Below are positions 56,690-64,000 of a DNA stretch of 64,000 nt, in pieces. The DNA is from Pyrrhosoma nymphula (Eukaryota; Arthropoda; Insecta; Odonata; Coenagrionidae): contig OY754329.1 in assembly GCA_963573305.1 (NCBI GenBank), positions 137,131,422-137,195,421 on the forward strand, given 5' to 3'. Every line of letters starts with the position of its first letter. The first letter of the stretch is position 1. The notes under the pieces are model-generated. The model was not told the DNA's origin and made no database searches. It saw only the letters and a program-made list of their open reading frames with translations. The translations under genes and the position numbers were made by a program.

Positions 56690-58540
56690 TGGTATGCACT
56701 ACATGGAAACCTGTGTCAGAAGTGTTTATCAGTGGAAAACCGTTGAGTTTTCGGTCATCCTTTTTGGTGAAACTTACTCCGAGTAATGACCTACGGACTG
56801 AGCCTACATGGAAGAGAATATACCAGGTCAACGCCAGACATCTTACCACCATATTTTTTCCATTATCCATGCCACTTTATCGAAGATCAAGGAGTGTGAG
56901 AAAGAGGTGTCCTCTTTTTTTCTTCTTAGGTTCCTACTCCGCCCTTCGCATCCATCTTCCTGACGTCCGCCATTCACGTCTTCTTACACATTCACCTCGC
57001 CCTTCGGAGACTCAACTCGGCTTTTGCCCTTATTTGGTCCATACGTCCGTGAGAGAATTTCCTCTCACCTTTACCAACTTAACGTCGTCCTGAAAAACGA
57101 ACGCACCTTCGCGTGGTTTAGAAACTCTCTCTCTTAGCAGCTTTCGGGTGACCCTCTGTGTGAATGTGGTTAAGGACGAGAAAAGACGTGACCGTTGCGT
57201 CCCTTCCTCTTGTGTTATTGTGTCCCATTCTTCCGCCATGACCAATACAGTCGACCTCCCGTTTAATATCCTGGTGGCCCTCTGGTCTGATTCATTCTTG
57301 CAGCCTTTCGAAATCCAGGGTTGCGAGCTAACCAGGAAAATGTGGGATATACTATCTGACTAATCTTCCATTATAATCAAGTTATTGGTTATATAGAAGA
57401 TATAGTGATATACATATAGGTACATTAAGGTATTTACGTATCCCTTGTCAGTTACTTACAGTATGCTACACGCTGTAGTTGGAAATATAAATGACTTAAT
57501 TCAAAGCATTAGCTGACTATCATCAATAGCGATACATTCTATCCACGCAGTCATTTTTAAATGTTAACAATGTGGAATTATTTTGTTTGTGCTTGCATGC
57601 ATTTTTTAATATAATATACACTGGATGGTGAATCCAACATTCATAATATGATAATAAAACGAAATACATTTAAGACAATATTGCAATTAAAGGAGGAAGT
57701 AAATGACGTTAAGTGCGTTTAGCCAATAATTTTTCAACGCGTAGGTTAAATCAGCAGGAGTTTATTAGATGGTTAAATTAATCATGCATCAGGTATGCTT
57801 TGTTTTTTTCACAAATTGACAGTAGTAACTGCGTTTGTATTCCTCGGACCTTCCTTTTCAATCGTGGTGGATTTTAAATCTAACTCTGCCCAGAGTCTGT
57901 ATCCTTTGCCAACGCCTCCTTCCCCTAGGGAAAGAAGTAAATAAACCCCGTGAACATCCCTCCTGCCACCTCCCTCCCCCGCCCCATCTCACCCGCATCT
58001 CCTAAATCCCCCAACCCCAAAATGTCTCCCGCATAGCCGTCTGGTCGTTCGCTCCAGAGGGTCTTTAAAAAATAAAAAAAAGTTTTTAAATTATATTATC
58101 CCTGTCGCTTCCCCTTACTACGTGTGAGAGGGTCTACGCCCGAGTCTATGAGGCGTTGTCTCATCCCGGTCGCCTCTTAAAAAAGAAATATGCATCCCGT
58201 CTCTCCCCCTTGTTCCCATCCTTCCCAATGCTTATACACAAGTGCTGTGCTTTGAACGCTATTTTTTAAACCGGATGCAGCGTCTAGGAAAATGGACTTG
58301 TGAGGTACCTATCTTGGATTCTCTGAGTCTCAAAGTTGTACCGTTATTTTTACGAGTGTTAAATGGTTGCGCGTCAGTTGAAAAACGATCGCTTCATATC
58401 AGACACCTTGTATCCGACAGCTGGCAGAAGTAAACTTCGTGAAAAGGAGTCGTCGTAAATGTTTTGTTTATGTGTGCGCATTGCCTTAAAAAGCCTTTTT
58501 TCAACAATCGGAAGTAAATTTTGACGAGAAACCTATACAT
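56690..58540. other. Spacer without a recognised gene
   Basis: A 134-codon plus-strand frame (56689-57093) and other frames lack recognisable motifs. A GC-rich, CCCTCC-type patch lies at 57880-58240. Confidence 0.4.
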
Positions 58541-58549
58541 ATATTTAAA

Positions 58550-58810
58550 AATGAAGTTTGTTTGTATGGACGCTATACCCATCCACACCCCTCGAAGGAT
58601 ATGAACAAAATTTAGCACTCATGCTCCTTAGGACCCAGAAGAATTAATAGGCTATATTAGAAAGGCCCAAGTGTACTTGTGTGGGCCCTTTTTTATTGAG
58701 TTTTTACTATCATGAGAAAAGGATTGGATTCGGTGCGGAGGTGTATTTTTTTGCTTTTTTTAAAATAGGTACTTGCACTCTCGATATAGGCGTGGAATTT
58801 TTCGTATCGT
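58550..58810 (+). repeat. Dispersed repeat family X, copy 2
   Basis: GAGAAAAGGATTGGATTCGG at 58713, the T-rich tract after it, and GGTACTTGCACTCTCGATAT match 12605-12670 in order. TTTAAAAATGAAGTTTGTTT just upstream looks like one end of the repeat. CTTGTGTGGGCCC with nearby GGCCCAAGTGTACTTG may form a hairpin near 58665-58690. Confidence 0.6.
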
Positions 58811-58819
58811 TCGAATTAA

Positions 58820-59290
58820 AGAATTTTGTTTTTAACTCTTGCTTTCGATTATCGTATTCGCTTTTTATTTGCTTAAAATATGATTTTTATGGCCCCACAA
58901 TCCTCCATTTCGGTACTATTTCAAAAGTAGGAAGAACTTATGCCCGAGTCACTCATGGCTTAGGTTAAACGACCAATATTTAACAGAATTACGGCGATAT
59001 TTTAATTAGGGTATTTCACTCCTGTCTGCCCATGCGTGATTAATGAATGCCACATATTATACGCACTTTACACTTCATTTTGGGAGGATTCGTTTAATCC
59101 TTTGCAAAAATTGTATATTTTTTCTTCTTTCCTTTGTTATTCAACAGGCACCATCTTATAATATCGAAATAATTATTATAATAATCATTTAATTTATGCA
59201 CACATGTACCAACTCAATCACGTATATATCAATAAATTCTAGTGGTTACTAACAATTCTGACATTGATTAACAGTCAAGTCCTGGGTGGA
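58820..59290. other. AT-rich spacer without a gene
   Basis: Nothing identifiable is seen. Confidence 0.5.
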
Positions 59291-59296
59291 GTAAGC

Positions 59297-59372
59297 CTGC
59301 CCAGGTGAGACTCGAATCTGCGACCCGCGTGATTAGCAAGCGGGGATTTTACCCCTCCGCCACCGAGGCCGA
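59297..59372 (-). tRNA. tRNA-Ser-like sequence (SINE head or pseudogene)
   Basis: The minus strand reads CCTCGGTGGCGGAGGGGTAA, then a CCCGC/GCGGG stem enclosing TTGCTAATCAC (a GCT anticodon would fit serine), then GCAGATTCGAGTCTCAC as B box. The loop is too long, there is no long variable arm and no clear acceptor stem, so a functional tRNA-Ser is unlikely. Confidence 0.45.
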
Positions 59373-59379
59373 AGTTAAG

Positions 59380-60790
59380 AAATGTGTAAAGCGTAAGTTG
59401 TTAAGTTTTCAAAGTTGAAACTCGCTCTAAAACTATAATCAACTATATTCCGAGCAGAGAAAGATGAAATATGGTATTTCAAGTTTTATTGACAAAAATG
59501 TTCCATATTATTGGTGCCTTCACAAATAAATAAATATAAAATAAGGTGCCTTCACAAGCCTCGAAAATAATTGCACCCCACAAAGGTTTGACGAATTGTG
59601 TTATTTACATTTTTTAAGTAAATAAATAGATTTTCTCCATTATAATTTATTTCGATGCTCTTTCTCTTGCTCTTTCTTTCTATGCTTTCGAATATCACGA
59701 GAGTGAGTTCCTAACTGAGTATCACTTTCGTAAGATTAGCCTAAAGGAGATGCCCATATTGATTTCAGAAACTAAAAAAATGAAGTAATTTCAAAGAAGT
59801 AAACTAAGTTACTTCCACAAAAACTTTTAACCATAGCGCTGTTGGTAAATATTGTCTGTGGAAACCTAGATTGGTTGAATTTAATATTTTTGTGGACTTA
59901 CAATTAGTACAAAATTTATTTATTTAAGATGCTCAAGAAACTTATTATGGTTGTGAGGAGATGTGAGTGTAGGTAAAGGATCATGTTGTATTTATCCAAC
60001 TGTCCTTTCGACTTTATATTGACTCCTCTTCACGGGAGTTCATGAGAGATTATAGACCTCCCGAAAGTGCCGCCTGTGGTTTTGGATGGGGGTGGGGCGG
60101 AGGACAGGAGAAATGTCTTTTCTCGTCACGCTTCCCCTGCCTCGCTTGGCCTTGGCCTTATGCCTGCCCGCCCTCTCTCTATCCTTTTTGTGCTCCATGT
60201 TGGTTCCTTGGCCTCCTCCACCCACCCTCTCATTGTCGTGTCCCCACGCCCCCCTCGTCTCCAAGGAAACCACTCCCACTACTGTATCCTCCCCGCCTCC
60301 TTGATTTCGAATTTTCAATTTCCATTCTTTCCTTCCTCTCTTTCTCTATCCAATATGTCGGTATCACCTCCCTCATTCCGGCGTTGAGAAGGGTGGTCCT
60401 TAGATTTACAATTAATCCGTTGAAATCCAACCGGGTGACACACGGGTTAATTAAATCAATGGAAATCGGAATTGTTCCGAGGTGGCTTTTTTATTCCATG
60501 TTGAGACTTTCCCGAAATCACCGATTTTTGTTGCAGTCATGATCGTTTTTATGAGATTATTTGGTGTCTCAGGCTTGCATCGGCTGGATAAAAAAGTCGC
60601 TTTTTTTGTCTCTCTTCTTTTCTACGCTTGAATTGGCTACGTTCGTGACTTGGTGTCAACGTTCTCTAATAGAAGATTTTTCTTATAAATGGGTATTACT
60701 ACTTACAAATTAAAGTTTTCGAACAAAGTCGATCATTCGGTCTATAATCAGTGGCTCAAAATTTTTTTACCATATTACAATTTTTTATTT
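59380..60790. other. Spacer, with a GC-rich patch at 60050-60400
   Basis: Four frames of up to 166 codons overlap on both strands within the GC-rich patch. That is what low stop density produces, and none has a motif. GGTGCCTTCACAA is repeated at 59513 and 59546. Confidence 0.45.
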
Positions 60791-60798
60791 GGTATGGT

Positions 60799-60840
60799 AT
60801 TAGGCACCTACTTGATATATTAATTAAGTAGGTACCTAAT
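60799..60840. repeat. Short hairpin
   Basis: ATTAGGCACCTACTT (60799-60813) pairs with AAGTAGGTACCTAAT (60826-60840) at 14 of 15 positions around a 12-base loop. Confidence 0.75.
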
Positions 60841-60844
60841 GCGC

Positions 60845-62000
60845 TAAAATATTTTATTTTTACTTTGATTGACAAATGAAAAAAATAATTCTGCAGGAAA
60901 ATCTTATTTTGAGGGAATTAAAAGAAAATTCAGAGCTCGAAAAGAGAATAAAACCATGTCTTTCTTTTCAAGCCATTTGGCAGTGTCAAAATACTATAAT
61001 TTTTTCAGTTCTATTTTTTATCAACAAAATATGGTATCCATATGGCTATCCATTGTTGCAACTAGTCTTTATGGAACATCTATATTAGTTGGAGAAAGAT
61101 TTGCGGCCAAAATTACGAAATAAGCATGGTAGATGTATGAAAGTGCCTATTTAGATTGATGTAATAAAATTCTAATTTATGGGTTCTCCGCAGTGATATG
61201 TATGTAAAACTAACCAAATGTTTGTAATTACTGACAGATGAATGTTTTCAATTGAGGAATGAGATTGAGGTGCCAAATTCAAATTGATCAAAACATTACG
61301 AAACACAGAGCAATTATTCCCCATCGGTCAGAGTTGTATGACGGGAGCTGGTATATGTAAGTAGTTTTATTAAAGGAATGAAAGGAAGCAAAGTGAAATT
61401 CCATCGGCATAAAACTGTAGTGATATTTGTGGCCTTCATGATGAAAAAACTTGAAGAAATGATAGCATTAAAGGAGACAGGTTTTCATCGAAAGTAAATA
61501 CTTCGCCGCTGCATGAATTGCTCCTTCTTCGGAAGATGAATCATCCAAGTCTTCCCCTGGGATTTCTGGAAAATTATCTCCTCCTCGTAATGGCGTTCAG
61601 TGCTTTCCCATCCCCTGTTAAATGAAGGAATAGTGCGTAATATGGTCTGACCTCGTGATCGCCAAAGACCTTAAAAAACTCTCCCCTTCTCCGACCGTCT
61701 TATCCCCAGTCTTGGATGTGATCTCACTTGCCTTGCCGTCTTGTTCCGGTAAACAGTTCACCGCGATGAACGCTCGAATAAGCAGATGGGGGAGAGTGAA
61801 GTCATCTTCTCTCGAGAATCACCGCTTTCGAATTGGGCCTCTTAATAATACAGATATTTCTGCGTAAACAATAGGTAGGGGAGTTGCTACGTATTTTTAA
61901 AACTATGATGAGGACCGTCTGTGGTGATACGAAAAGTTTTTTCGGAGATTCATCCGCGCGGAACCATATACGTTTCTGTTTTGGAATCGCATTTAGGCCT
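60845..62000. other. AT-rich spacer without a recognised gene
   Basis: Two overlapping frames (60869-61123 and 60876-61088) on the plus strand in different phases have no family match, and probably neither is a gene. Confidence 0.4.
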
Positions 62001-62007
62001 ATATTTT

Positions 62008-62130
62008 TCGTCCTTGACACACGAGACAAGTTTCCATGCGATAGTACATGCGAGAAAACGTCCGATCCGACTCGAATGCATCTTTTCTGGTAGCGTTCTT
62101 TCATGTGTTACAACTCGGATGCAATACCAC
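62008..62130 (+). repeat. Dispersed repeat family Z, copy 3
   Basis: CACACGAGACAAGTTTCCAT is followed by CATGCGAGAAAACG, GGTAGCGTTCTTTCATGTGT, TACAACTCGG, the same order as 51785-51895. Frames across it on both strands vary together, as expected for a repeat. Confidence 0.6.
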
Positions 62131-62527
62131 GATTCAAAACCTAACGATATAAAAATGGCTTGTTGCTGTTTGGCTGATTTCATTATAGCTCTGAGAAATG
62201 TCAAATTTGAAAATAAGATGCTAATGATGACAAAAAAACTGATCTATTGAAACACTAGCTTTCCGTACTAGTCCACAGGCGAGTCATACTTGCATGCGAA
62301 TTGTTTGGATTCTCGTCTCATTGTGACGTAGTTTTCAGATGCGTGACAGAATTCGGGAGATATTTTTCTCATTTTGTCTTGGGCGGTTATTTTAATGAGT
62401 GATCGTAAACTCTTTCAAGTTCAGGGGCCAAGGTGGTGTGGAAACCCGGCTCATGACCCTTGTTGAAAATCGCTATCGCCTCCGAGATGATTATTCTGTT
62501 CAGCTCGTGGATGAACGGGAATCGATA

Positions 62528-62583
62528 TGGTATGGGGATCATAGTTCTGGCTTCTCAAACCGAGGGTTCGGGTTTCGAATACC
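62528..62583 (+). repeat. tRNA-derived SINE-like head, decayed
   Basis: GGTATGGGGATCATAGTTCTGG followed by GGCTTCTCAAACCGAGGGTT and GGGTTTCGAATACC fits a worn A box and B box. The CTGGCTTCTC phrase is close to CTGGCCTCTC at 53959. Confidence 0.45.
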
Positions 62584-62599
62584 AATAGTGGCAGAGATA

Positions 62600-64000
62600 A
62601 AAAATTGGATTCCATGTTGAAATCTCTCCAAGTAAGAGCACTGCTTCAGTTGGATTGAACATTAAACCATGATCTCTTTGTCGCTTTTAGTTACAAGTAT
62701 TTAGGCATTTGCTTACACCGAGTTCTCTCCACCCTTTCTATGTTTCTCAGTTAATTATTTCATTACGAACCTGCCCATCTGTCTTTAACCCTTATGCTGC
62801 GACTTTCGGATGCATACGAATGAACATTTTCATCCGCGGATCGCAAAGTTTAACTTTACCTCGCAACCTTCTATATATTTTCCCCCTACTGCGGAGACCG
62901 AGCGAATCCCCATTATTATTGCGTCTCTAGTGGTAATTGTACTGCCATGCATACGACGGTTCAAAATAATTATTTGGAAAACAAAGAGTAGTATTTGTAT
63001 TTTCACACGATAATTTACTGTCGACCGCTGTTTTGAAAATGACGCAATAGCTTCCAATTATTGTGTGGAGATACGAAATATTATTTTTTTAATTGCAATC
63101 TTTTAATAGCAATTCAAATTGCTATTTGCAATACAAAAAAGTGAATACCGTTTTGAGAATATGCGACATACATTATGAACCAAAACCTACATATATGTAA
63201 GCAATGAAAGGGGTTTTTGGTACAAATGTCTTCAATTGTCGGTCGCCTTCCCCAAATAAAAATAACAGACATAATGATTCTGTATCACACATTACTGCTG
63301 AGCTATTATGCTCGCTTGTTTCCTTGAATTTGTCCTGGATCAAGCCCATCTGTGGCCAAGGATTAGTATTTCTTCCCTCGCCTCTTTGGTATTCCTTGGC
63401 ACCACCTCTAATCCTCCTCCCTCTTCCACGATGAGGCTCTCTCAGTCTACTACTAAGTGAGTAAGCCAGTCCCTCTTCTTGGCTGTTCAAGTCGTCTCAC
63501 CCTCCCTCCTCCCCCCCCACCATTACCCTCGACGGTGTCCTTGGGCGAGGCCAAGACCACAAAAGGAAGGAAGTGGTCGAAGATTGTGATGGGGGGAAAT
63601 AAGCGCCTTGTGTCACCCCCCTCTCAACTAGCACCCCAACCCTTCTTCGAAAGATCACAAGCCCCCTTTGCTTTGTTTTTTATTTTTCTGTTTGATTAAC
63701 TCTCCCATTCCCCCTCCTCCCTATTTTCCTCACTCCACTCAGCATCCCTCCCTTCCCTCAATTTCCCGATGGCCTTGCTCCCTCCCCATCCTCCCTCGTA
63801 ACATTCCCCTGACTGCCTCACTATTTTGATTGGCGCGGAAGGGATGTCATACATTTTCCCCCAAGTGCTGCCGATACCATGGAAGTAGAGCGAGTTTTCT
63901 CGTTCATTTCATGCATAAAATTAAGATGGGTTTGATACCAAAGTACCACGGTAAGATGTTCAACTTTGAATTACACAATTATCTACTATAATAATCACCG
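62600..64000. other. Spacer, with a GC-rich patch at 63330-63830
   Basis: No gene is supported. The patch carries long CCCTCC/CCCCC runs, and its frames have no motif. Confidence 0.45.

Noticed and set aside
56689..57093. 134-codon plus-strand frame
   Set aside because: No recognisable domain; partly in pyrimidine-rich sequence, with competing frames on the other strand.
60042..60542. 166-codon plus-strand frame
   Set aside because: It lies in a GC-rich patch where several long frames overlap on both strands; no motif and strong proline/serine bias from CCT/TCC runs.
1..64000. CRISPR arrays, bacterial operons, ribosomal RNA
   Set aside because: No regular spacer-repeat pattern, no dense coding and no rRNA-like segments; the window is eukaryotic in character.

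Overview
This window reads as non-coding, repeat-rich eukaryotic DNA. It is most likely from an arthropod, probably an insect with a fairly large AT-rich genome. The evidence is indirect: no dense bacterial-style coding, many decayed transposable elements (non-LTR retrotransposons, hAT, Tc1/mariner-type and other short inverted-repeat elements), tRNA-derived SINE-like units, and inverted units resembling the hammerhead-bearing ends of Penelope-like elements. I cannot name the species. I see no intact host protein-coding gene. Almost every open frame is short and lies in a repeat or a GC-rich patch.

Layout. 0.4-2.05 kb: an AT-rich repeat split by a DNA transposon with an inner 104-codon frame. 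3.27-3.34 kb: a splice acceptor fused to a donor-like GTAAG, opening a 49-bp exon-like unit. 3.8-4.65 kb: LINE reverse transcriptase relics. 8.69-9.16 kb: nested inverted repeats around a tRNA-like unit. 16.1-18.99 kb: a hammerhead-type inverted unit, a 956-bp inverted-repeat element and a LINE tail. 19.7-21.1 kb: decayed duplications. 21.33-21.62 kb: a hAT-type MITE with a perfect 8-bp target duplication. 22.8-24 kb: hammerhead-like units. 31.0-31.8 kb: a hAT transposon relic. 33.0-33.5 kb: a MITE. 36.1, 41.5 and 45.5 kb: further hammerhead-like inverted units. 48.2-49.4 kb: a decayed tandem array. 50.9-54.7 kb: a dense cluster of short repeats, with a second exon-like unit at 53.56 kb homologous to the first. 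56.6-64 kb: scattered repeats and AT-rich spacer.

Two signals stand out. First, two units 50.27 kb apart on the plus strand share the layout pyrimidine tract-CAG|GTAAG-short exon-CTG|GTGAGT. Both contain the same kind of mini-frame, M-x-x-N-x-x-W-stop, whose stop codon forms only across the unspliced donor. This is the layout of recursive splice sites with RS-exons, or of duplicated small exons. It suggests the window lies in a very long intron, or among alternative exons, of a plus-strand gene. Second, at least eight loci carry hammerhead-like cores (CTGANGA, stem, GAAA, GTC). Five are arranged as inverted pairs and four of these share a related flank, which points to one old family of Penelope-like or similar ribozyme-bearing repeats.
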